DNA of 64,000 nucleotides from Isoetes taiwanensis (Eukaryota > Streptophyta > Lycopodiopsida > Isoetales > Isoetaceae). The number at the start of each line of letters is the position of its first letter. Within the stretch, counting starts at the first letter, position 1. The stretch is from positions 558,001 through 622,000 of the forward strand of contig JAJEKV010000086.1 of assembly GCA_021234155.1 (NCBI GenBank), in the 5' to 3' direction. Below, piece after piece: positions 34,739 through 47,940 of this stretch. Under the pieces are notes generated by a model. The model worked only from the letters and a program-made list of their open reading frames with translations. It did not search any database and was not told where the DNA came from. Both the position numbers and the translations under genes were made by a program.

Positions 34739-35708
34739 GGCACTTAGTAAGCTGTGTGCCAAAGAATTGTGTGCCATTATAGGTATTGGTTATGATGAAA
34801 CGGATATGACTTGGTGGGAGAAACCATGGGCTTTAGAGGACTTCTTTCACAAGGATTACTTCAAGCAAATGCAGGTTGATAATTTTGAAGATGAGAGTGA
34901 CATTATCAATGAAGGGGCCATTGATAATATTGTGCATGATCTAGAAGAAGATGGTACAATTTGTTCACAGTTAGAAATGCAACATGTGTTTGATGATATG
35001 CTAGATGAAAGGGAACTTGGAAAGAATACTAAAGTTGATAGGAATGTGGTAGTGGATGGTAAGATAATTTGCAAGGCAACTTTGGTTAGCCACTTGAATG
35101 GTAGCCCTTGGCTTTCAAAGGATAGGTTGACCAAGGTGAAGAATCAAGTGTATGAAACTATGGACAAAAAGTTAAATGCTGTGACTACACTTGGGATTGG
35201 ATCCGATTGTGCAGTGTATTTTGAACTTGAAGTTGAACCTAAAGGCAATGGTAAGAAGCGAAAGAAAAAGGATCTCAAGGAAACAAAAGCTGTTTGGTAT
35301 GCAGGTAGAGTTTTGAGTATGAGACGAAAAGTTGGTAAGTCATGGAAAGAAAGTAGAGAGCCGATTGACTTAAGTAATCGACCTACATGTCCTATGGAGA
35401 TTAACCTTGCTTGGTACAATTTTCACGAGGATGCAAAAAACAAGCTTCAATGGTTTACTTATGATCTATCCGATAGCCAGCCCATTTCACTTGATTCAAT
35501 AATTTCGCTCGCGTGCTTAACTTATGATGCACAAACAAATAGATATAGTTTAGAAAGAGAAGGTGCTTTTTGATAGCTTTGTGGCCAATCAAATAAAAGG
35601 TTTGTTTTTATATTTATTTTAATAGTTTCTTTAATTTTTAATATATTGATTAACTTGGTGTGTGTTTTTATTTTTGCAGGTGACAAAGGGAAGAACAAGG
35701 TTGCTTAG
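34739..35708 (+). CDS. Unidentified protein, 3' exons
   Basis: An open frame (about 278 codons, 34739-35573) follows an acceptor-like TTGCAG. It encodes a Trp/Asp-rich start (DMTWWEKPWALEDFFH), an acidic middle with an E/D-rich stretch, a basic KKRKKKDLKE patch and a conserved-looking AVWYAGRVLSM, ending EREGAF. In the +1 frame the sequence continues VLFDSFVANQIK to a GT at about 35599, and a TTTTTGCAG at about 35671-35679 leads to GDKGKNKVA and a stop at 35708. Either a short indel or an unrecognised splice joins the two frames. No family could be named. It could be a TE-associated gene. Codon-like composition over 280 codons supports real coding ancestry. Confidence 0.45.
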
Positions 35709-37500
35709 TCTTTGGCCAAGTATAAACAGCCTTGGATTATGCCATGTTGTGTGCATGTTATCTATTGCTTCATGCTACCTCAATGCCACTTTAGTTGGAT
35801 GTCATGATTTTCTTGGGTTGTAAAAACTATGGTTTTGAGTGAATCACATGATATTTGCATATGATTACTGAAGCTTAATGTTTTGAGATGTGAAGGAGAA
35901 TGTGAGACTCATATGAGCAAACATTATCAAACATGATACTTCAACTCAGTATACATATTGGGGGTATATGTAATGTTCACAAAAGGTCGTATGCGAGGGG
36001 TTTTTTAATTGATAAATGACGTATAAAATTGGGAGGGGGTATATGCATGCAAAATTTGAAAATCGTATGGTAGGGGTTTTTGATTAAAAAAGTGGCGTAT
36101 ATAGGGGTTTTTTGGATTGCCCCTGTTAAGGGGGCAATTCGTTAGGGGGAGGGTTGGTTTTGGCATATTCTGGCATATCAGGGGTATATCTGATAATCTG
36201 ACGGCCGTCATTACTGATTGTTTTTCCGGGGGTGAAAAACTTTTTGGTTTTTTTGCGTATGAATATACGCTAAGGTTTTCCGTGTTTTGGACGCCAAATT
36301 ATTTTTCCGGCGATCGGAAACTCGTTTTTTTTTTGTGAAAAACTATTGGTTTTTTTAACCTTTGGGCTAGAGATTCCTTTTTTTACAATTTATCTTTGGG
36401 TTTTTTATTTTCAAAACAAACTATTTTTTTATTGGAATGTATTTATAGAAAAGGATTTGTAATCCCCAGGAATCCGACCTAATTCAAGCACAGCCTCTTT
36501 TCTCATTCTACATGTTAATAATTGGCTTTGGGTAGATCAATTCAGCCATGAAATTATGGTATATCATACCTTACGCTGGCCTTCTGCATTAGTAGTTTCT
36601 CAAGATCAGAACAGTAGTGAGGTAGGAGGCAGAGAAATCTTATAATTGAACTTCTAGTACAAGGAGATGCAGCTCTTATTTGATGAGTGCTAGTGTGCCT
36701 TAAAAATCTGGGAATAAGGAACAGGGATAGGAGTGGGCTGCATGAAGCTTGACAGATTATGCAAAGAGTAGGTTGAAAAATTTAAAGAGAGTGGCCAAAA
36801 TGGATTAGGTTTTTGCAAACAGAGAGATTCTGTTTGTTATGTTTATGCTTTTGAGATTTATCCAGCATGCTTATAGACATGAATTTGCGCATCGACAAAG
36901 TTGCTCATTTTATGGTTTGGATGCTGTAAAATCTCCGCACTTAGTTCATTTGGTAAGCTAAGGTTGGAGATTTTTTTTTCCTTCTATTTTACATGTCAAT
37001 TAAAGTAATAAAATGTTGAATAGTAATTTTCGTCTCTGACATCTGTGCATTTCATGGTGGCACACTGGCAGTCTGCATTGGAAGTGGGTTTGGATTACTG
37101 TTGCACCATGTTTTGGATGCAGAAACCGGATAACAGAGCGTTGTTCTTTGATTGTTAAAAACTCTTATGGTTCATCTAGGTTATGGCGGGATCTTTTTGT
37201 GCACTTAAGCTCTGGGCTCTTTCGAATCTGAGGCCAGCAAAGACAGGTCTATGAGCTGGAGACTAAGGGTTGGTTCACCAAGCTGCTCAGCTGTAAGGGC
37301 ACATTTATTTTGATAGCAACCACTTCTTATGAATTCATGTTCTAAATTCGTTCCTTATATAGATTTGATTTTGGCAGAGAAGGCTGATAATTATAAGTGT
37401 AATTGATGGAGTTGAGAACTGCGAATTGATGCTTGGGTGTAGAGGTTAGTTTCTGCCTTCAAGAAAATAACAAATTCAGTATACGGATTCCATGCTCTAA
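35709..37500. other. Intergenic, T- and G-rich blocks
   Basis: 36000-36420 is rich in GGGGTTTTTT words and CGTAT. No gene is supported. Confidence 0.5.
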
Positions 37501-38845
37501 ACAAAAGTAGGAACACCTATATGGCGCCAAAGCTCTCTCCAAGTGATGCCAGACTGAATACTAGGATTTCTAATGTTAACTTTGAAAGTTTAATAGGTTT
37601 CCATGTGACCACTATATCATGCTGCTCTTGAGTGATAAGGGAAGTAGTGCGCAATTGATCAAGCCAGTAATAAAGCATTACTTTGTCGTATTCGGTATTA
37701 TGTAACTCTTTGCTTATTGTTGTCATCTGTGCTAAACATAACTGAATAGGAGGGTGCACTATCTATTAAGTAGCTAATAATCCTTCTGCAAAATGCTGAA
37801 ACAAATCTTCCTTTATAGTTGTCACTGAGCCAAAGGAACGTTGGACCTTCGAGAGTCTAATAACCCTCCAAACTGATGAGACTGCTCTTTTTTTATAGTT
37901 CTCTGAGAGTGCTCTTTTTTTATAGTTGTTACTGAGCCAAAGGAACGTTGGACCTTCGAAAATCTAATAATACTCCAAACCGCTAAGACTGCTCTTAATA
38001 AAGTGGGTACTATTGGCTTGGTGGATGGCATGCAACAAGATATGTCTATGCCGCATTGCATCCCATAGGTAAGTTTTGTGAAAGGCCTGCTCTTTTTTGC
38101 AATGGCTTGCATATGGCATATGTGGGAAAAATAACACAGGATCTCCTTCCCTTCTTTTAAACTGCGCCCAAGTATATTTTGTCACTTTATATGACATCCA
38201 TTGAGATGGAAATTCCTTCTAAACTCGTGCTCCATTACAAACGAAAGTTTGTAACAGGCTCGACCCAGTAGAAAAAGTACCATCAAATGACTTCTCAAAC
38301 TTGGACTTCAAACGACTCCATCAAATGGCTCCTTAAATCTAATTCTACACTATAACATAGGTTCACTAGAAAAAGTGCCATCAAATGACTCCTCAAACCT
38401 GAACTTCAAATTACTCTATATTAGATAAAAATCCATGTTGTTGTGCAACACATGCATCTAAGGGTTTAATTCTCATACTTGGAGGTCTTGAAATGTCATC
38501 TTTTCCATTCCATCACATTTTGTTTGAATATCACATTGAAGCAGATTTTTTGCCTCAAAAAGACATCCTGCACGACTTAAAAGATCTAACAGGCACAAGA
38601 AGAACTTGAAGCTCGCAATGAGAAACCACTAATGCTTGCATCAGGACATGAAACTCCGCCACTCGTCCGAAACTATAATATTGCCTCTTTATCCCAAAAC
38701 GTGAGTGCACCATAGAACTAAGCCATGCTTCTTTATAGAAGATAATTTATAGATCAGAACTTTGCTTGAAGCCATTGGCCATGCATTTGTTCTCGTCCAC
38801 TTCTTAACGAGATAATGTGAAGATTCAATAGCCCACCTATTGGCA
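37501..38845. other. Intergenic with two tandem duplications and a PPR 3' duplicate
   Basis: 37819-37890 repeats at 37926-37995 (GAGCCAAAGGAACGTTGGAC). 38272-38330 repeats at about 38362-38420 (CATCAAATGACT). 38520-38625 duplicates the E-domain part of the PPR gene at 38970-39075. Confidence 0.6.
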
Positions 38846-40905
38846 TTACCATGTATATCCAACAGCGCAAGAATCATAATGTCTAATCTGACAAAAGCAG
38901 CGTTTGCCTAACTCGATGTTTCCATGCAGCCCACAGGCACTAAGCAAAGACATCCATCCCATCACATTTGTTTGAATACTACATTGAACCAAATCTCCTG
39001 CCTCAAGAAGACATCCTGCACGACTCAAGAGATCTACCATACAGGCACAATGAGAACTCGAAGATCTAATCCAACAGTAATCTCTCATATAAATAAAATG
39101 CTAACGCCCTTCATCCAATAGGCCTGAATGGCTGGAGGCAATAAGGACACTTGTAAATGAAACTTCATCGGGATGTATGCCCTCCCTTTGCATCTCTTCA
39201 AAACATTGAAGTGCAAAAAGACCTTCTGCAGACTGAGCATATCCTGCAATCATTGCGTTCCAAGACACCAAATTTCGATTTGGCAGCTTATAAATCACTT
39301 TACTAGCCTCTCCTAAATTCCCACACTTGGCATACATGTCAGCAATTGTGCACCCCATCACGACATCTGTTTGGAGCTCATTTTGCATAATGTTTTCATG
39401 AATCATTCTTCCTTGCTTTATCGCTCCTACAACAGAACATGCTTTCAAGACACACAAAAAAATCACAAGGTTGGGCACTATGCCTTCCGCTTGCATCTTC
39501 TCATAACATTCTAGAGCCCATATGCCTTCTTCCTGCTGTACATATCCTGCAATTGCTCCACCCCAGGATATAACATTTGGTTTGATGTTGTCCTCCTCCA
39601 TCATCTCAAAACATTCAACAGCTAGAGAGCCTTTTCCATTCTGGTTATATCTCCCGATCATCGTATTCCTTGAAATTACATTTCTATTTGGTAATGTGTC
39701 AAATATTTGGCGTGCTTCACCTAAACTTCCACATTTGACATATCAATCAATGTATTGCTCACCACAAGATCAGATTGCAAATGATCTTCAATCAGTAGCT
39801 CATGGATGATTCTGCTCTGTTCCAATGTCCTTATTATACTACATGCTGCTAATGCACTAGAATATGTTACTTCATTTGGTTTTAGACCTTCAGCCTGCAT
39901 TTCTTGCAAACACTTTAGTGCTAGAAACCCTTCACCATGTTGCACGTATCCCGAGATCATGGTGTTCCATGAAATCATATTTCGATCGACAAACCCCTCA
40001 AAGACTCTTACAGACCTCCTCTAAGTCGCCACATTTTGCATACATATCAAGTAAGTTGTTTCTTAAAATGACATCCAACTCAAATCTGGCCTCAATAATC
40101 GATGATGAACAACTCTGCGATTATGAATCGCATCTAGGCCAATGCAGGCCTTCAAAATGCTTGAGAATGTCACTTCATTTGGTGATATACACGAACGTTG
40201 CATCTTCTCATAGCATTTTGTAGCTAAATAGTACTCCCCATGTTGACTATATTCTTCCGCAATCGGTTATATTATAATAGCTACATCCTTATTCAACCGG
40301 ACATTAAATACTCTAAATGCTTCTTCAAGGCATCCACATTTAACATACATATCAATTATTGTGTTCCCTACAACAACATCCAATTGAAGCCCACTTTTAC
40401 TAAGTAGATAATGAATAACCCTTCCTTCCATGAGTGTCTTTGTTAATGTGCATGCCTTAAGAATAGCCGCATCGACATATTTATCACCTACAATTCCAGA
40501 AAGTTGCATCTGATAGAATAAATCAAGGGCTGATCTTCCTTGACCTATATTGGCATTTGCCAAAACTATTGCAGACCAGGTGTAGGTACTTGGGTTAGCA
40601 ATTTTTTCATAAGCTTGGTTTGCTTCATACAAGTGTCCATGAAATGCAAGCATGCGAATGAGATGGTCACCCAATACAGATAAATAATCCAGTGCATTTA
40701 CAATTATAAGGGATCTAATTCTTCTGGCATAATGCAGATTTTTACTTTTCTCGCATATTCGAAGTAAACAATATGCTTCCTCTCTAGTAATGATGTAATC
40801 TTGTTGCTCTGCTCTCAAAACTGCTTCATCAGGCCATCTGCCTCTACTTTGATTATCGGCATCGTCCAAACTAGGAGAAATGTCTGTTGAAGAAGAGAAA
40901 TGCAA
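38846..40905 (-). pseudogene. Pentatricopeptide-repeat (PLS-type) protein, decayed
   Basis: PPR proteins bind organellar RNA one base per repeat and act in editing, splicing or stability. The minus strand from 40905 opens with 212 codons (N-terminus, then NTIIDMYVKCGCLEEAFRVF). It continues in other frames with ISWNTMISGYVQHGEGFLAL, TLIDM and VLKACSVVGAIKQGRMIHEN, then LVSWNAMIAGYAQSAEGLFA and FEEMQREGIHPDEVSF. It ends in an E-like part (CMVDLLSRAGCLLEAGDLV, LLSACGLHGNIELGK). At least four frame changes or stops occur (near 40265, 40070, 39740 and 39100). No DYW domain is seen. A separate upstream frame (41101-40907 minus) could be a leader exon. Confidence 0.85.
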
Positions 40906-41101
40906 ATTAGCGTACGTGCTTCCTCGTAGACGCGAGTTTTCTTGTTCCTTTATCCAACCAATAGCCTAACAAAATGTGATGAGAAAAACAAGCAGGGCAA
41001 GAAGTGGTTGTAAAAATTTGGGCTCTTACTTTGAGCGAGGGTCCGGACAGCTGATTTGTTCGACGAAGATGCCATAGCATTGCGAAAATTAGGGTGTCCA
41101 T

Positions 41102-41580
41102 TCATCACATATTCTTGGTAGTTAGAAAGAAACAGGGAATAATTTTTTGCCTATTGTGGGGGGTATTTGTGATGGAACAAACAAGTAAGGAAACGACCTT
41201 GTGGATTCAAAGTTATTTCCTTTGCACAATATTATCTGAACATAATTTGCGTGCCATAGATAAGGGAAAAGGAGTAATATTTGTTCTCTAGTCAGGAAAT
41301 TATCGTCGTTGTCCAATAATACTTGCATAATAAAATATATATTTAATGAGGTTATGTGTATTATTTTTTTTTATTACATCGTCATTTTTGGTAAATGATG
41401 TATTTGTTTTGTTCCATTTTTGCAGCTTTCACAAAGTAGGTATGTCACATTGCAAACTAGACAATAAGAGTAATTTGGAGAATTACCAACTTGACGTAAC
41501 TTTCATTGGTAAGCCTTGCGCAATTATACATTGTCTTACTTTATTTAGTTTAAAGAAATATAGCTCAACGGTTCAAATTG
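41102..41580. other. Intergenic leader of the Helentron region
   Basis: AT-rich. No gene is supported. Confidence 0.45.
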
Positions 41581-41622
41581 TAATGTGTGTGCTTGTCCAG
41601 GAGGTGTTGCTATATTGAGATA

Positions 41623-42645
41623 ATGGCTTGGACATTGCATGAACAAGAAACATTAATACAATTTTGGAATAGAAATAGAGTTGGATCAAAGAAAGCACGT
41701 GCAAAGCATTTCGTAGATTCACATCCAAATTATCAATATTCTATTAAAGCAATCTTGGCTAAAGTTTCTAGACTTGAAGAAAATGGCTTACTTGATAACA
41801 CTCTCGACATAGTTCAACATCCTCTTGTAGCATCACCAAATGGTATTCATGACGTGAATGTTGATATGAACGTTCACCAATGTGCTGAACAACATGTTGT
41901 GGATAGAAATACACATAACAGGTATGCATTATTTAATACTTTTGCAGCTTTCAAGACCATGTAAACTTCATGGATGCTATTCATGATTTCACACACTTTG
42001 CAATGTTTAATACTTTTGCAGCTTGCAAGACCATGTAAACTTCATGGATCCTACTCATGATCAAAATGTTTGTCCAAGATCCATCAATAATATTGAGCTC
42101 AATATGAGTACAGAAGACGATATTGCATCAAGTTCTTGGAAGAGGAGAGCACGTTCAAAACATTCTTCACAATGTCATATTCAAGCGCCCAGCTCGATCA
42201 ATCACATCCATCAACGTTGTCAAGTACCGCATAACATTTATGAATTTGCAAGTAATACTAGCACTATTGAAGTCCATTCTATACATAACACGAATGATGG
42301 TAACCATCTCGATCGCGATATTGAAGACTTTTCTATTAATGGTATTCATGATTTTGAAGGCTCGGTTCAAAACAATGAAGGTGTTGTACCATCTATAAAT
42401 GCTCTTGGTGGTGTCAATGGTGGTGTCAATGTGGATCTTTGTTCCATGTCCATGAACAACCTTCACCAACGTGGTGATGAACAACATAGTGTAGAGGCAA
42501 ACAAACATAACAGGTATGCTTTAAATGAAACTCTAATGCACGTACAATATTTCTTAGGTTTAACACTTATTATGTTGCTCCACTTTCTTAGCACAAATTT
42601 TATAATATTTAATGGTTTTGTAGGTTACAAGATTGTGTACAATTC
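41623..42645 (+). pseudogene. N-terminal exons of the Helentron protein, duplicated
   Basis: A frame from ATG 41623 (MAWTLHEQETLIQFWNRN) ends at a CATAACAG|GTATGC donor near 41920. After a TTTTGCAG acceptor (about 42021) comes an exon reading NVCPRSINNIELNMSTEDDI to about 42512, again ending CATAACAG|GTATGC. A third acceptor (TTTTGTAG, about 42624) opens the paralogous NVCSSSMNNIELNVTKEDSI. The repeated exon modules share order and splice borders, so they arose by tandem exon duplication. Their function is unknown; they precede the DUF6570-like segment in the same orientation. Confidence 0.6.
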
Positions 42646-45600
42646 GTGGACGCTATTTCTCATCAAAACGTTTGTTCAAGCTCCATGAATAATATAGAGC
42701 TCAACGTCACTAAAGAAGACAGTATTGCTTCAACTTTTTGGAAGAAAAGAGCACGTTCAAAACATTTGTCACAATGTGATATACAACTATCCACCTCTGA
42801 TCAATCAAATCCATCAAAATTACTAAGATTACAGGACAATGGTATATTTGCAAGCAATATTAGCACCATTCAAGTCGATTCTTTACACAATGTCGATGAT
42901 GGTAACCATGTAGACACTGATATTGGAGACATTTGTATTAATGGTATCTATGATTTTGAAGAGGCGTCTGCTGATATTCCAATAATTCCCTGTCTTTCTT
43001 GCAAGAGGATAAGATTCTCTTACCAGATGATGAAACAAAAGACACATTTCAAGAACCTTAGCAATGTACTGAACAAAGTTTGGTATAAAGGGAGCGATAA
43101 TACATCTTGCAAGCAATGCTATAATAAAGGCAACTTCTATAGTCCTGAGAATATTGAATTGAATGTTGTACCACCAACTGTTCTTATGCTGCATCCACTA
43201 GAAGAAAGGTTAATATCATTGAGAATACCCTTTGCACAAATATCTATTTCACAAGCAGGCATAGGGCAACATCGTATCAAAGGTGCTGTTGTACATGTTG
43301 CTTCAAACATTAAGACGACCCAAGATTCACTTCCTAGATTTCTTGATGAAGATGCAACTATTAGACTTGAGTTGAGACGAAGAATAAGTGATACAAATGC
43401 GTATATGGAAGGTTCTATCAGACCACGCCATGTTATGAATGCACTTTATGAATTAAAAGATGAAGATTTATATAAAGAATCGTATTCAAATAAACGCGAA
43501 CCGGCTTCAACTATTGATCATCAAATGCGATACACAAATGTGAATCTTGAAAAACTTAGGAATTGACGAATTACATTTGGAACATCAAGGTAACACATTA
43601 GTGCAAAACTTCTTAAGCGCTCAACATATCCAGGATTTTCAAGATCAAAAGGTAATTGTAGCTCCTGGAGAAGGAAACCATCCAATGGGTTTCTTTATGG
43701 TTTCAAATGTAGAGGAATCTTGTTTTCCAACTCTATTTGGAGGAAAGAAAAGACCTCCACAAATTGCGAGAAAGTTTACATATAAGCAAATTTGTGAATG
43801 GGAACTCTTGAATATAGATCGTCGTTTTGCAAGGAATATAGAGAACAGGATGAAATTCATTTTGTGCAAGGCTCTGCAAACTACAGGCTAAGAAGAGGAA
43901 GAAGAGAAGATAGAAACCTCACTGCATCTTATGTTTTAGACACCACAAACTTGAGAAACTTATTGAAAGACAATTTGGGTTTCAATGATTTAAAGGCATT
44001 AAGAACATTACCGATAAGTTGAATCATGTGAAAAAAAGGAAGCAATGGCTATGTTAAGATTCCTTGGTCCAAAGATCATTGTTTGTAACTTTTAGTATGG
44101 CGTAGAAATATTGGACAAATTTGATTGTGGCATTGAAGCATCTAAATCCCGATATTGTTGAAGAAGGAACTACGCAAATTGGTCGAGGACAATAGGCTTA
44201 TCATAGAATTGACAAGGGCAGATCCATTAACATGTGCAAGGTATTATGTGCATCGCATGGATGCAATGAAAAAGCTTCTAGAGAATGATCCTTCAATTGT
44301 AGGTGGGGTCGTTGATAGTGTTTGTGTTACACAGTTTCAAAATCGTGGAAGTCCACATGATCACATGTTACTGTAGGTAAAGAATGCACCACAATATCCT
44401 TATGATTCACCAGAACGGATCATCGAGTTTGTAGATAAATTCATGACAACTGATCATATGTTATTACCTGAAGAATTACGTGATATTCAAACACATAACC
44501 ATTCTAGATCTTGCAGGAAGAAAAAAAACGTCAAATGTAGATTCAACTATCCTCAACCTCCAATGAGAAAGACATGCATCTTATCCCCAAGCAATAGCAG
44601 TGCAGAAGAAAAAAGAGTCGCAAGTGAGATGAAAGTCTTAATTGATGAATACCTAGAAAGCAATTATGACAAAGGTGACAAAGGGATTGATGATTTGTTG
44701 AGCAATCTCCAAATTACAGAGGAGCAATATATTAATGTTTTATGCCAAACAATTCCTGGGCCTAAAGTATTTATGCAGAGGAAAATTAAAGATGCATATA
44801 CAAATCCCTTCAATCCTACTATATCTCGACTATGGAGAGCAAACACTGATTTACAGTATATCATTGATCCATATGCCGTTGCAGCATACTGTCTTTCTTA
44901 TATTACCAATCCCGAAACTGATATCTCAGCAACATTATCGAAGATTATAGAAGAATGTAAAGTGAATAATGTGGATACAATACAAAGGATCTGAAAAACT
45001 TCGGTAATGCATTCATAACGTTCTCAAGAGGTTCCTCGTGCAACAAGCTCTATTCCTTCTATTAGGAATGCGATTACAAACATTATCTCGACCTGTAATA
45101 TATATTGATACAAGTGAACCACACAAACGCGTACCTTCCGACTCAAGTCAAAAGAACAAGTTGAAACAACTCACCCGATAGCACTGATATTGCAGCTTCT
45201 TCTGTGATAGACAAATATAAGAGCAGGGAGAATGAACTTGAAGAACTATCATTGGCAGTAGTTGTATCCTCATATATCGACTCAAAGGATAAGTACATAG
45301 ACAAGAGAAGAATGAATAGAAGACATGAAACAAAAGATGCAGTTATTCGTTTCAACAACTACAATATGACAATAGATATAGAAGCATGGGCATATGAATG
45401 TTTGCTTTTGCATTTGCCATTCCGAAATGAAGATGAGCTTTTATGTGGTCAAAGCACATTCCATAATGCATATTTGCATTGTCAACAACAAATTGAAGAA
45501 GCACACAAGAAATTTGTATTCAGTTCATCTAATGAATTAGATGAAGTATGGACTCATATAGAGCAAATAGCTGATGACTTACATGAACAAGGCTTACACC

Positions 45601-47940
45601 ATTGTGGCAACAACGAAGAACATGGAGGCAACAATGAGTTCGATGTGGGGTTGGACATGAATAATGCAGTACATCCAAATCCAAGTACAAGTTCCTCAAT
45701 ATCATCCATACTTAACAATTACAAACAACGAGTTTATGCCCAATGATCAATACTATAATTTGGTCGAACACTAAACAAAGAGCGTAGATTGTTATATGAT
45801 GACATAAAGTATAGGAAGATTGTGGATGACATTTCGCCAATTTTATTATTCCTTACAGGAGGTGCCGGAGTTGGTAAATCGAGATTGACAAGATGTTTAA
45901 TAGAAAGCTTAAAGAGGTTTTATGAAATCAAATATCCAAATGATGCGCCATATACGACATGCATAGTTGCTGCATTGACTGGAAAAGCTGCAAATAATAT
46001 AAAAGGAACAACAATACATTCCGCATTTGGATTAACTCCAACGAAGCGGTGACAAACAATATAGTCTACCCTCTGGGACAAAAAGACGCAACTAGCAAGG
46101 AATACATATCGTGCCTTAAGGTTACTTGTTCTAGATGAAATATCTATGATTGGAATGCCACTTTTTATGCACTTGGACCATCTATGTTGTGAGTACAAGT
46201 ATTGTTCTTTGGGGCGTTCACCCTTTGGTGGTTTAGACCTAATAGTCAGTGGAGATTTATACAAATTGCCTCCTATATGCGAGAAGATGGTATTTGCTAA
46301 TCCTGAAGAAAAGGATCTCAAGAGGCTTGGTTCTGTCTCAATTCCAGAATTCTATCATTCATGGAAATCTAATATAAAGTACTATGAATTAAAGGAAATA
46401 GTGCGCCAACAAGATGATCAAATATTTGCAACAATTCTATCAAGAATGCGACTGGCTCAACAAATACAAGATGACATAGACTTCTTGAATTCCATATGTG
46501 TAAGAAGGCCTCGTGAAGGCATGCAAATCCCATTCATCTTTGCAACAAATAACAACAAAAACAAGCATAATTTCGACGTTTTCCAAAAGATGATTGGGGA
46601 TGAAATAGTTTGTGATTCAGAGGATATTCGTCAACCATCATGTCCCCATGGATTACATCTTCCTTCAGATCCTCACAAAATGCAAGGATTACATAAGCAA
46701 CTCAACTTAAAGAAATCTATGATAGTTGACCTAACGATGAATATTGATGTGGAAGATGGTTTGGTAAATGGTGCAGATGGTACATTTCAACAAATGAGCA
46801 TTGAAAACGGGGAGCAAGTATTATGGATACAATTCTCAGATAGAGACACAGGAAAAGCATTAAGGAGAAGAAAAGGTAGATATGTAGATGGATCATTAGA
46901 TGACATCAACACACCAATATACAAAGTTACAAAACTTATCCAAGTCTCACGCAACGAAAGGCACAAGATATCAAGAAAACAATTCCCTTTAGGACCAGCA
47001 GCAGGGAGAACAGTTCACCGAGCACAAGGAGGCACATTTGAACAAATTGCTTTTGATCCAACCGAATGTGCAAACCGGGCATGACATATACAAAGAAGAT
47101 CACGAAGTGAAAACAATGGATGGATTGTACCTTTTAAAACCAGCGGCAATGTCACATTTCAAAACAAATCGTAGTGTGGATGAAGAAATGGCCGGGCTAA
47201 GGACGAGATGCACAATGGCAAATGAAAATGTATGACTTAACAACAGTCGAAGATGTACAAACAATTTTACATACACTTAACACAAGCTCAGCAACTCTAC
47301 ATGCATCTGATATTTTCGCGGATTACCAGTTAATGACTTCAGACATCCTATGTTTGCAAGAAGCACGTATCACAAGCATAGACATATGCCATAAAACACA
47401 ATACCATGTTGTAACTAACAACAGCAGAAATGGCCTTGCAACTTTATATAAATTTGAAGCATTATTGATTGAATTATGTGAGCAAGGAACAACCAATACA
47501 ATGACATTCATTCGTACACACCTCGTCAGAAACAAAGACAACATGAGGATCGTGGTAGTTAACTAACTTGCATAGAATTCCAGGTATTGCACATACTATC
47601 TTTTCAAATAAAGCTGTGGAAGTTATTAACTTGTACACAACCGTAATCAAAAATTACCTCGAGCATTTGTTTTGTGAAGAAATATCAAAAATAGTTCAAA
47701 GTTTGGACTTAACAAATTACGTTGCTATTGTTGGAGACTTCAATATTGATATGTTGCAACAAGGATTACAACAACAAAATTTGCAAAATGCAATGGTGCC
47801 TTTACAACAACATGTCAATAAAGCCACTCGTATGCAAGCTCTTCTAGATCAAATATGGACCAATTTCAATCCATCAAACACTGGGATAGGTCATTGTTAC
47901 TGGAGCGATCATTCAAGAGCATATATAACATTTGCTTGAT
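42646..47940 (+). pseudogene. Helentron-class Rep/helicase with endonuclease domain, decayed
   Basis: The segments appear in the expected order. CLSC and CKQC with EERLISLRIPFAQI and GQHRIKGAVVHV resemble the DUF6570-type front of these proteins (42960-43320). EGNHPMGFFM and FPTLFGGKKRPP lead into the Rep part, with the HUH motif in RGSPHDHMLL (about 44345-44373) and the Tyr region YAVAAYCLSYIT (about 44872-44907), where an Asn follows instead of the usual Lys. The Pif1-type helicase follows: GGAGVGKS (45857-45882), LVLDEIS (46129), GDLYKLPPI, VEDGLVNGADGT, AAGRTVHRAQGGTF. An exonuclease/endonuclease/phosphatase domain ends it: LCLQEA (about 47350), VGDFNIDM (about 47730), YWSDH (about 47898). 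About ten stops or frame shifts break it. The endonuclease places it with Helentrons rather than canonical plant Helitrons. Confidence 0.85.

Noticed and set aside
37517-38197. LINE-type reverse transcriptase C-terminus on the minus strand
   Set aside because: Three adjoining minus ORFs look codon-like, but no RT or zinc motif could be identified and tandem duplications explain part of them.
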